6,712 bases of DNA. Origin: Candidatus Bipolaricaulis sp. (GTDB lineage: Bacteria; Bipolaricaulota; Bipolaricaulia; Bipolaricaulales; Bipolaricaulaceae). Shown here in pieces: positions 1-5,237 of this stretch. The translations under genes were made by a program, and so were the position numbers. The stretch spans positions 1 through 6,712 of the forward strand of contig JAGUVP010000285.1 in the NCBI GenBank assembly GCA_020062805.1. The letters run 5' to 3'. Each line of letters starts with the position of its first letter. Within the stretch, counting starts at the first letter, position 1. Under the pieces are notes generated by a model that saw only the letters and a program-made list of their open reading frames with translations, was not told where the DNA came from and ran no database searches.

Positions 1-922
1 CGTAACAGCGTTCGTGGGAGAGGAGTGGAGGGACGCTCAGGTCCACTTCACCGGGTCGTGGGAGAAGATCCGGTTCGGGGGCGGGGTGCTGTTCAACCCC
101 GTCGGCCCAGCGTATCGGTCGGCGTACTTCATGGCCTCGGGCTCATGGGAGGACCTGCGTCTGGGGCTTCGCGTCACGCACTACCCCCTGTCGGGTTCTC
201 CACCCGCTCCGTATCTGCTCTACGTTCTAACCCTGAGCACGTCGAGCCTCTCGGTCACCGCAAGAGGGGAAGAGCGCGACGGTCTGAAGTTCAGGGATGC
301 TCTCGTGAGCGTGTTCGGCATGAGCCTCTGTTGCGGCATTCAGGCCCACGGGACCCTATCGTTCACCAAGGAGGGGTTCTCCTACGTTCGCGCAGCCCTT
401 GTCAACCTGCCGTTCCCGTGCTGCGGTCTGTCCTTCGACGCTGCCGTCACGTTCACAGCAGACAGCAAGGTGGTCGAGTTCTCCCCTCGGTGGGACGCGC
501 TCTGCGATGCCTGCCTCACGGTGTACGGCGACGTTCTGTGGGACCGGGACGCATTCCGCTGGGATGGGTTCGCCCTCTACGGGTACAAGATCCGGTGCTG
601 CTTCGGATCGTCCTGTTGTCCGGCGGGAGCAGGTGGGTATGTGGAGTTCTTGACGGCGTTCGATCCAGGGCGGGTCCCTGGTGGGTTCCAGGGGGAGGAG
701 TTCGAGTACGCCAAGGTGGGGTTCTGCGGTCCCGGGTGCTGCGGGGGCGGGTACTCGTTCGAAGCCACCGCCTACTTCTCCCCCACGGGTGGTCTGTTCG
801 GCCTCTCGCGGTTCAAGATCGGCGGCGGAATTCCTCTCTTCGGAGGATGGGTGGTGACCCCTGCGCTGGAGATCGCAGACAGCGGAACATCGCTGAGCCT
901 TGGCTGGCAGTTCCGTTTCTAG
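1..922 (+). CDS. Cysteine-rich, beta-barrel-like outer-membrane protein (5' partial)
   Basis: The frame is open back to the window edge, so the true start and any signal peptide lie outside; a GTG at position 14 is only an internal candidate. About 306 codons are visible. Numbering from that GTG, the protein is a series of short strands with alternating hydrophobic residues, glycines and aromatics. It has 13 cysteines, mostly doublets: 106/107, 136/137, 164/167, 195/196, 201/202, 238 and 242/243. The last residues, SLGWQFRF, fit the beta-signal pattern (polar-x-G-x-x-aromatic-x-aromatic) that the BAM machinery recognises, so an outer-membrane barrel is inferred. The C-terminal two-thirds align by eye with the third gene (2023-3441), for example FALYGYKIRCC with IDLYGIEIKC and YSFEATAYF with FQLSAYF. 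Substrate and role are unknown. A secreted, non-membrane beta-solenoid is the main alternative. Confidence 0.82.
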   Translation, partial: VTAFVGEEWRDAQVHFTGSWEKIRFGGGVLFNPVGPAYRSAYFMASGSWEDLRLGLRVTHYPLSGSPPAPYLLYVLTLSTSSLSVTARGEERDGLKFRDALVSVFGMSLCCGIQAHGTLSFTKEGFSYVRAALVNLPFPCCGLSFDAAVTFTADSKVVEFSPRWDALCDACLTVYGDVLWDRDAFRWDGFALYGYKIRCCFGSSCCPAGAGGYVEFLTAFDPGRVPGGFQGEEFEYAKVGFCGPGCCGGGYSFEATAYFSPTGGLFGLSRFKIGGGIPLFGGWVVTPALEIADSGTSLSLGWQFRF

Positions 923-964
923 AAACGCTGCCCGCTCCAGCTACTGGAAGCCTCAATAGGGGCT
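906..964 (+). terminator. Hairpin cluster at the 3' end of the first barrel gene (weak terminator candidate)
   Basis: Three inverted repeats sit around and after the stop codon. A perfect 12-base palindrome, GTTTCTAGAAAC (915-926), covers the TAG and is flanked by GGCAG (906-910) and CTGCC (928-932). A stem TCCAG-cta-CTGGA (936-948) can be lengthened by two pairs across one bulged A (934-951). A third stem, AGCCTC-AATA-GGGGCT (949-964, one G-T pair), overlaps the second and would compete with it. None is followed by a T tract, so classic Rho-independent termination is not shown. They could serve as 3'-end stabilisers or in Rho-dependent ends. Confidence 0.28.
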
Positions 965-1261
965 AATCTAATAGGGTTAGGCTTGTTGAACCTGGTCCCC
1001 CCTAGACCCGGACCCACCCTCTCAAGCCATGAACCTCTCGGAGTCCCAACAACGGACTCCCGCAGGTTGTCTCCCATGACGCATTGCGAATCTGCACGCA
1101 CGGCTCGCCACGGGTGTCGTTGATCTCCTGGACACCTTTCAGAATAGGACAATCCACGAAGTATGTAGTCGGTGTCACGGAACAAACTCCTCGCGGAGAA
1201 CCACGCGCTTCTGTTGGCTGGCACACCACCTGCCGCTTCGAGAACGCGAGAGAGCGCCACC
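923..1261 (+). other. 339-base intergenic region and probable leader of the Ig-like gene
   Basis: No frame here reads like a protein on either strand: the short frames that cross it are arginine-, proline- and serine-rich and match nothing I recognise. I see no tRNA, tmRNA, SRP or RNase P core motifs. The content is mostly inverted repeats: the 3'-end cluster up to 964, AAGCCT (948-953) with AGGCTT (979-984), a longer stem-loop at 1032-1068, and GGTGTC/GACACC/GGTGTC at 1113-1118, 1131-1136 and 1171-1176. The promoter of the second and third genes should lie here, but I could not find a well-spaced -35/-10 pair. The best -10-like hexamer, TCTAAT (967-972), has only a poor -35 partner. Confidence 0.5.
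1032..1068 (+). other. Stem-loop with symmetric internal loop, possible structured leader RNA
   Basis: AACCT (1032-1036) pairs with AGGTT (1064-1068). A 3x3 internal loop follows (CTC against CGC), then a perfect 7-base stem GGAGTCC (1040-1046) with GGACTCC (1054-1060) closing the 7-base loop CAACAAC. The total is 12 Watson-Crick pairs within 37 bases. No T run follows, so a terminator is unlikely. It may be a leader RNA element or a protein-binding operator. I do not recognise a known riboswitch or ncRNA class. Confidence 0.3.
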
Positions 1262-2005
1262 ATGAAGCTCATGATGGCACGACCCTTCGGCATGTGCGTG
1301 CTCGTCTTGCTCGCGGGTGCTGTCTTCGGGACGGGGAAGAACCTTCCCCCGCGCGCAGAGATGTTGGTGGTGAACGTGACGCTCGGCGTACCGGTGTCAC
1401 TTACGCTGAAGGCTTCCGACCCGAACGGGGATCCCCTGACCTACACCATCCTCGGCGGGCCCTCCCACGGGCAGTTGGATGGGAAAGCCCCCCACCTGAC
1501 CTACACCCCCGAACGTGGCTTCGTGGGAGTGGACGAGATCCGGTTCGCAGTGACGGACCCGTACGGAGCGTTCGATCTCGGAACGGTCAGGCTGCAGGTT
1601 TCCCCCGGGATCACGCCTCACCGCATCGGCCAGCCCGATCGATCCTCCGAAACAGGCTTGGCCAGTCTGGCGGTGGATCTCGTGAACTGGGGAGTGCAGG
1701 CCTGGTACATCTTCACTGAGCTCAGTCCTGGATTCTCTGTAGGGCAACCCATCCCCGTCCTTCTCCCCCCAGGAGGGGAGCCGTTGTGGGTGGGAATGTG
1801 CCAAGTAAGTCGTGGGGAAGCGCAGTTTGTCCCGGTCGTCACCGACTGGAACCCTTTGGGTTGGCTGCGCGTGTACACCGATTCCTGCGCCCCGGGGTCC
1901 TACATCCTCACGGTGGTCAAAGACCAGCAGGCGTTTTCGTTTCTGATCTCCCTGGGGAAGGGTCCCGGCCTCGGCATCCATCTGGCAGCAAGACAACCTG
2001 AGTAA
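1262..2005 (+). CDS. Secreted protein with one cadherin-like/Big_9-type domain
   Basis: This 247-residue protein starts at the ATG at 1262. The purine stretch GAGAGAG (1248-1254) lies 7 bases upstream, and the protein then opens with a signal-peptide-like N-terminus (MKLMMARPFG followed by the hydrophobic VLVLLAGAVFG). A longer in-frame start at 1172 would put about 30 polar residues ahead of the signal and is less likely. Residues about 35-115 form an Ig/cadherin-like domain of the Big_9 type: an ASDPNGDPLTY strand and acidic loop, GPSHGQL, LTYTP, GFVGVDEIRF and VTDPYGAFDLGTV. The acidic DPNGD, VDE and TDP positions are the kind that bind calcium in this fold. Residues about 130-230 look like a second beta-sandwich, with two cysteines (180, 209) that could form a disulfide and an APGSYILTVV strand. 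There is no lipobox. The protein is probably exported and held at the cell surface or in the periplasm. It lies 17 bases ahead of the next gene in one operon. The partner and ligand are unknown. Confidence 0.82.
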   Translation: MKLMMARPFGMCVLVLLAGAVFGTGKNLPPRAEMLVVNVTLGVPVSLTLKASDPNGDPLTYTILGGPSHGQLDGKAPHLTYTPERGFVGVDEIRFAVTDPYGAFDLGTVRLQVSPGITPHRIGQPDRSSETGLASLAVDLVNWGVQAWYIFTELSPGFSVGQPIPVLLPPGGEPLWVGMCQVSRGEAQFVPVVTDWNPLGWLRVYTDSCAPGSYILTVVKDQQAFSFLISLGKGPGLGIHLAARQPE

Positions 2006-2010
2006 CGGCA

Positions 2011-2016
2011 AGGAGG
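2011..2016 (+). promoter_or_regulatory. Strong ribosome binding site (AGGAGG) for the Ig-like/barrel gene
   Basis: AGGAGG lies 6 bases before the ATG at 2023, inside the 17-base gap after the preceding stop codon. It fixes the start at 2023. It is much stronger than the site of the gene before it, which suggests the third protein is made in greater amounts from the shared message. Confidence 0.85.
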
Positions 2017-2022
2017 TTAGCA

Positions 2023-3441
2023 ATGTCTCTAGGCGGACGAATCGCAGTGTGGATGGCCGCGGCCACGATAACGCTGGTCGGGTGGTCAGCCAACGCTCCC
2101 ATGCAAGTGGTGTTCGTGCAGTTCGACTCCCCCGCTCTGTTCCTTCTCGCGGGAGGAGACCCCGATGTCGCGTACACGATCCTCGAACCGCCCACACAGG
2201 GCACGCTCGTGGGGATTCCCCCGAACCTCACCTACATCCCCCGCCCCGGCTTCTCCGGGACGGATTGGGTTCATTACCTTGTCCAGACTGACACCGGCCA
2301 GTGGGACCTCGGCACAGTACAGTTGATTGTCCTCTCTCCTGGCGCAACGATGAGCCCATTCGTCCTCACATCCGAAGGGGAGATCGTCCTGTCTGGACCT
2401 ATCTTTGCTGTGGACAGCTACAAGTTCATCTTCGGCATCCAAGCACGGTTCACCTACTTCGAGCAGGGACTTCGCGCCACTTGGACCCAAGATGAGTTCA
2501 CGTCGTTCGTGGGTACAACGCGCACCGAACTCGAAGGAACTTGGCCCAGCCCGTGGCGCCTTCCCATCACATCCACACTGGACTTCGACCCCACGATCCC
2601 AGGTCTGAACTCGTGGACCCTCAACGCGACCGTGAACCTCCTCGGCGCTACCTGGGCCTACACGTTCTATCTCTCGGGAACAGAACCTCAAACCCCGTCC
2701 TACTCTACCTTCCAGGTCCAGGGAACCGTGGGGCCGTTCACGTTCGATAGCCGCACGAAGTTCGTCACCCTCACCCCTACCTTCGGCGAGCAACGCCTGG
2801 TTGTGAAGGGACCGTGGATCTGTCAGGGATGCCCCACGAACTGGGAACTGGAGTTCGTGCAGACGAAGGCCGGGTTCGATCACCTGAGCTTCCTGATCAA
2901 GGATATCGAGATCCCCTGTCCCGGGTGTGGGAGCATCCAGACGTTTTTCGACTTCAAGGTCACGTTCACCGTAGAGGAGAAGAGGATCGAACCGGCGCTG
3001 CGCATCACCTCAGGCTGGGTGGCGTGTATGAAGCCCTTCGTTTCCCTCGCCACGCCCACCGGTGGATTCGGCCTTGAAGGGATTGACCTCTATGGGATCG
3101 AGATCAAGTGCGAAGCACTCGGAGGGTACACCCTCCGTCTGGTCACGTCGTTCAACCCGCTGAAGGACGCCGAGGTCACGGGCTACGCGCAGTTCTTCGA
3201 GCTATGGCAGCTTGAAGGTCCGATCGTCCCGTGCTGCGGAAATCCAGGACGGTTCCAGCTCTCTGCGTACTTCAAACGTGAAACGGGAACCATATTCGGG
3301 TTCGGAATGGGGAACCTCATCCTCTACTTCCCTATCTCCCGCGAGGTGCTCGTCAACGTCGGCCTCAAGTTTGGAGAAGCCGACCCGTTTGACCTGAATA
3401 AGACCTGGATCCTCACCACGGGCTGGAAGGGGCTGTTCTAA
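2023..3441 (+). CDS. Exported protein: N-terminal Big_9-like domain fused to cysteine-marked beta-barrel-like domain
   Basis: The protein has 472 residues. Residues 1-25 are a signal peptide ending in the ANA site (WSANA, then PMQ). Residues about 27-106 form an Ig/cadherin-like domain closely related to that of the preceding gene: YTILEPPTQGTL, NLTYIPRPGFSG and WDLGTVQLIV match YTILGGPSHGQL, LTYTPERGFVG and FDLGTVRLQV. From about 125 to the end the protein is long antiparallel beta, related to the first gene of the window. Its eight cysteines all lie in this part (267, 270, 299, 302, 335, 363, 404, 405), at spacings close to those of the paralogue. It ends in TTGWKGLF: the terminal phenylalanine and the glycine fit a beta-signal, but the middle aromatic is missing. 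An outer-membrane barrel with an Ig-like domain on one face is inferred, not shown. The stop codon overlaps the stop of the opposing isomerase-like gene by 4 bases. Function is unknown. Confidence 0.88.
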   Translation: MSLGGRIAVWMAAATITLVGWSANAPMQVVFVQFDSPALFLLAGGDPDVAYTILEPPTQGTLVGIPPNLTYIPRPGFSGTDWVHYLVQTDTGQWDLGTVQLIVLSPGATMSPFVLTSEGEIVLSGPIFAVDSYKFIFGIQARFTYFEQGLRATWTQDEFTSFVGTTRTELEGTWPSPWRLPITSTLDFDPTIPGLNSWTLNATVNLLGATWAYTFYLSGTEPQTPSYSTFQVQGTVGPFTFDSRTKFVTLTPTFGEQRLVVKGPWICQGCPTNWELEFVQTKAGFDHLSFLIKDIEIPCPGCGSIQTFFDFKVTFTVEEKRIEPALRITSGWVACMKPFVSLATPTGGFGLEGIDLYGIEIKCEALGGYTLRLVTSFNPLKDAEVTGYAQFFELWQLEGPIVPCCGNPGRFQLSAYFKRETGTIFGFGMGNLILYFPISREVLVNVGLKFGEADPFDLNKTWILTTGWKGLF

Positions 3442-4637
3442 GCGTTCCCAGCGAGGAAGAGCTCTTGGAACGCTGAGAGCACGGCTCGGCAGGAGCCGGG
3501 GATGAGAACGTGATGGTTCCCAAGGGGCTCGCGGAGCAACCGCTCGATCGCCCCCCGCGGCATCTTGAACCGGAGCTGAGTGCGGCACAGGTCTTCCCGT
3601 CCGACGGGCTCGGAGAGGACGTTGCCTTCGACGAAGAACCCTTGTCCAAGATCCCTTCCGCCAAACCGAACGAGGGTGTACGCGCCGGGTTTGACCTCTC
3701 CCTCCACGGCCAAGCCAAGGCCCGACTCGAAGTGAGTGCGAAGAACGTGCGAGCAGGTGAGCGCCAACGGCACCGTGCAGTGCGCCAGCGTCAGAGTTTC
3801 CCGCTTGAGGTCTACATCTGCGGGGTTGGCGAGAAACCCCGGGCCACCGGTCAGTTCTTGGGCAACCATCAACGCCAGCAAGGCAGGCAGATCTCCCTCG
3901 CAGCCGCCGGGAAGGCCGACATCGGACAGGCGCGACAAGGCCCAGCAGGCCGTCATCCGGTGGGGGAGAAGCCCAAAGCACGCAATGGACAGGGCATCCA
4001 GGTGCTCTTCCTCGACGATCCGGAGCAGGGCCGCGTGAACGCGGGCACCCATCTCCCGCTCCTCCTCGCCAACCCCCTGCCCGATCCCCTCCACCGTGGA
4101 GGAAGGCCGCGACGGGACGCGTTTCAGGACTTCTTCCAGCGGGATCGAGACAACTTCGACCCCAAGCCTTTCCTGAAACACCGACGGGGCCGGCGAACTC
4201 GCCACGAGCCACGGGGACGGGGCCCCGATCAGGCCAACCCGCATGCCACGCAGGCCTCGAGCAAGAGCGATCGCCCCCGTAACCACGGATAGGCGACGGG
4301 CGTCGGCGCCGAGATGGACCAATTGAACTATGCGGCCATCCTGCCGAAGGCGGGCCGCGATCTCGAGAGCAGCGGGAAGGGAGTTGTGCCCAGGATGGGA
4401 CAGGAGGATGATCGGCCCGCGGGTCTTCTCGGCGAACGCGAGGGCCTCGCCCTCCGTTCCGCCGGAGAGCACGAGGAGGACGTGGGCGGGTTCAGAGGCG
4501 ATGGTCGCGGCGTCGGCAGACAGGACCTCCACCTGGCCATGCCCGCGAAACGCCTCCGCCAAGGGACGGAACAGACTCTCTGCTTCACGATGGAACCCGG
4601 ACACGAGCGGTAGCACCGGCAATCGGGTCTCAGACAT
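3438..4637 (-). CDS. L-fucose/L-arabinose isomerase-like family protein
   Basis: The protein has 399 residues, close to the length of the shorter FucI-like enzymes grouped with COG2407. The family interconverts aldoses and ketoses using a bound divalent metal; the substrate here cannot be told from sequence. Residues about 1-230 form alternating alpha/beta units (VLLVLSGGTEG, PIILLSHPGHNS, RVGLIGAPS), as in the N-terminal Rossmann-like domains. The C-terminal half carries the family hallmarks: GCEGDLPAL (E247, D249), FLANPADVD (N271, D274), AHCTVP (H286), CSHVLRTHFESG (H297, H302) and NHHVLIPG (H375, H376). The glutamate, aspartate and a late histidine are the expected metal-ligand positions. 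The ATG at 4637 is chosen because it has GGAGG 6 bases upstream and forms a TGATG overlap with the gene before it; a GTG at 4742 would only add residues overlapping that gene. The gene is the last visible one of the infB operon and overlaps the opposing gene's stop by 4 bases. Confidence 0.88.
   Translation of the reverse strand: MSETRLPVLPLVSGFHREAESLFRPLAEAFRGHGQVEVLSADAATIASEPAHVLLVLSGGTEGEALAFAEKTRGPIILLSHPGHNSLPAALEIAARLRQDGRIVQLVHLGADARRLSVVTGAIALARGLRGMRVGLIGAPSPWLVASSPAPSVFQERLGVEVVSIPLEEVLKRVPSRPSSTVEGIGQGVGEEEREMGARVHAALLRIVEEEHLDALSIACFGLLPHRMTACWALSRLSDVGLPGGCEGDLPALLALMVAQELTGGPGFLANPADVDLKRETLTLAHCTVPLALTCSHVLRTHFESGLGLAVEGEVKPGAYTLVRFGGRDLGQGFFVEGNVLSEPVGREDLCRTQLRFKMPRGAIERLLREPLGNHHVLIPGSCRAVLSAFQELFLAGNA
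3441..3474. terminator. Inverted repeat at the convergent gene ends, possible bidirectional terminator
   Basis: A perfect 8-base inverted repeat, AGCGTTCC (3441-3448) and GGAACGCT (3467-3474), encloses 18 bases that include the 10-base palindrome AAGAGCTCTT (3457-3466). It starts at the last base of the plus-strand stop codon and lies within the last codons of the minus-strand isomerase-like gene. It is the only strong inverted repeat at the meeting point of the two operons. No T tract follows on either strand, so an intrinsic terminator is possible but not demonstrated. Confidence 0.38.
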
Positions 4638-4951
4638 CACTCCCCTCCCATCGTAGTGCCAGGGAAGCAGGGCCCGCCAGAATAGAGCCTCGCTGCGGAA
4701 CCCCGCGTCCGGAGAACCATCAGGGGAGTTGGGCGCGAACACGCGCTCAATCGCGGCCCCAGGTGGATCTCTTGTTCCTCTCCCTGCTCAACCCCTACCC
4801 CAGGCACCTCTTTCCCGCTCGAGGAGCGTTTCGCTCCGACGGCCGTCGGGGCGGTTCCACGGACCACGGGATCCTTGGCCACGAACTCGAGAATGTCCGC
4901 CACCTCCCGAACGGCCGTCGCCAGAAGTCGGCGCCGGATACGGGCGGACAT
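4637..4951 (-). CDS. Small protein in the rbfA position, possibly a divergent or decayed RbfA
   Basis: This 104-residue frame lies between the DUF503 gene and the isomerase-like gene, the slot that rbfA occupies after infB-ylxP in many bacteria. Both ends are TGATG overlaps (start at 4951, stop at 4639-4637), which supports translation. There is no clear ribosome binding site, so it would rely on coupling to the upstream gene. The first 32 residues suit RbfA: basic RIRRRLL, then an amphipathic helix VREVADILEFV and KDPVVRG, like the family's first KH helix and its DP turn. RbfA binds the 30S subunit and helps mature 16S rRNA. The remaining 70 or so residues are glycine-, serine- and proline-rich, lack the expected KH strands, and do not resemble RbfA in any of the three frames. 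It may be an old frameshifted or eroded rbfA, a divergent small protein, or simply an open spacer. Confidence 0.5.
   Translation of the reverse strand: MSARIRRRLLATAVREVADILEFVAKDPVVRGTAPTAVGAKRSSSGKEVPGVGVEQGEEQEIHLGPRLSACSRPTPLMVLRTRGSAARLYSGGPCFPGTTMGGE
4644..4648 (-). promoter_or_regulatory. Ribosome binding site (GGAGG) of the isomerase-like gene
   Basis: Read on the minus strand, GGAGG sits within the purine stretch GGGAGGGGAG (4649-4640) and ends 6 bases before the ATG at 4637. It decides the start over the upstream in-frame GTG at 4742. It also lies inside the last codons of the preceding small frame, so ribosomes finishing that frame would expose or reuse it. Confidence 0.75.
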
Positions 4952-5232
4952 CACTCGACCGCGAGGGCGTGTCCCTCGACGTAGTAGTCCCGGCTCCCCT
5001 GAAGCTGATCGAGGAGCTTCATCAGGACTTCATCCACGTGCCGACCATCGTTGGAGAGATAGGCGAACCCGACAACAGCCCGCTTGGGATCATCCAACCC
5101 GTCCAGTTCGGCCGCCGACACACTGAACTCGCGCCGGGCTCGAGCGAGGACGCCGGCCACCACCGATCGTTTGTCCTTGAGGGTCTGCGCTCCGGGAAGC
5201 CTCAGCCGCACCTGAAGCAGGCCCACCGGCAT
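4951..5232 (-). CDS. ylxP: DUF503 family protein (YlxP-like)
   Basis: The protein has 93 residues, the usual length of the family. The recognisable features are the opening strand MPVGLLQVRLRLP, then the TLKDKRSVV helix start (the family's SLKEKR motif), the REFSVSAAELDGLDDPKRAVVGFAYLS core of two strands, and NDGRHVDEVLMKLLD before the closing YYVEG strand. The fold is a small ferredoxin-like alpha/beta unit. YlxP is encoded next to infB in Bacillus and many other bacteria and is thought to help in ribosome assembly or translation; its exact role is not settled. The ATG at 5232 is 5 bases after the infB stop; an upstream in-frame start at 5322 would add about 30 arginine-rich residues overlapping infB and is rejected. 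The stop overlaps the next start as TGATG. Confidence 0.88.
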   Translation of the reverse strand: MPVGLLQVRLRLPGAQTLKDKRSVVAGVLARARREFSVSAAELDGLDDPKRAVVGFAYLSNDGRHVDEVLMKLLDQLQGSRDYYVEGHALAVE

Positions 5233-5237
5233 CGGAC

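Noticed and set aside
1120..1145. TTGATC and CAGAAT as a promoter for the Ig-like gene
   Set aside because: The spacer is only 14 bases and the -10 matches the consensus at 4 of 6 positions.
961..1261. A tmRNA-like start (GGGGCTAATCTAATAGGG) or another stable RNA in the gap
   Set aside because: The resemblance ends after a few bases. There is no tRNA-like 3' end with a T-loop and CCA, no tag-peptide frame, and no SRP or RNase P core motif.
919..1293. A 124-residue minus-strand frame covering the intergenic gap
   Set aside because: Its composition is not protein-like, it has no clear ribosome binding site and no known motif, and it runs into the signal-peptide codons of the Ig-like gene. A decayed gene cannot be excluded.
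1397..2197. A 266-residue minus-strand frame opposite the Ig-like gene
   Set aside because: It crosses the operon junction antisense and has no recognisable features. The plus-strand Ig-like domain explains the coding signal.
2086..2883. A 265-residue minus-strand frame opposite the third surface gene
   Set aside because: It is a charged, low-complexity shadow with no domain and lies antisense to a gene with a strong AGGAGG, a signal peptide and a paralogue.
3202..4212. A 336-residue minus-strand frame overlapping the isomerase-like gene and the third gene
   Set aside because: It is a frame-shifted reading of the isomerase-like gene, heavy in arginine, glycine and proline, and has no ribosome binding site.
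3510..4292. A 260-residue plus-strand open frame opposite the isomerase-like gene
   Set aside because: It is rich in arginine, glycine and proline with no recognisable domain, and it is antisense to a gene with clear family motifs. Long antisense frames are common in GC-rich DNA.
4638..4742. A 35-residue N-terminal extension of the isomerase-like protein from GTG at 4742
   Set aside because: It would overlap the preceding small frame throughout, and the ATG at 4637 has a well-placed GGAGG. Its residues are fairly protein-like, so I checked it as the end of a frameshifted rbfA, but nothing in it resembles RbfA.
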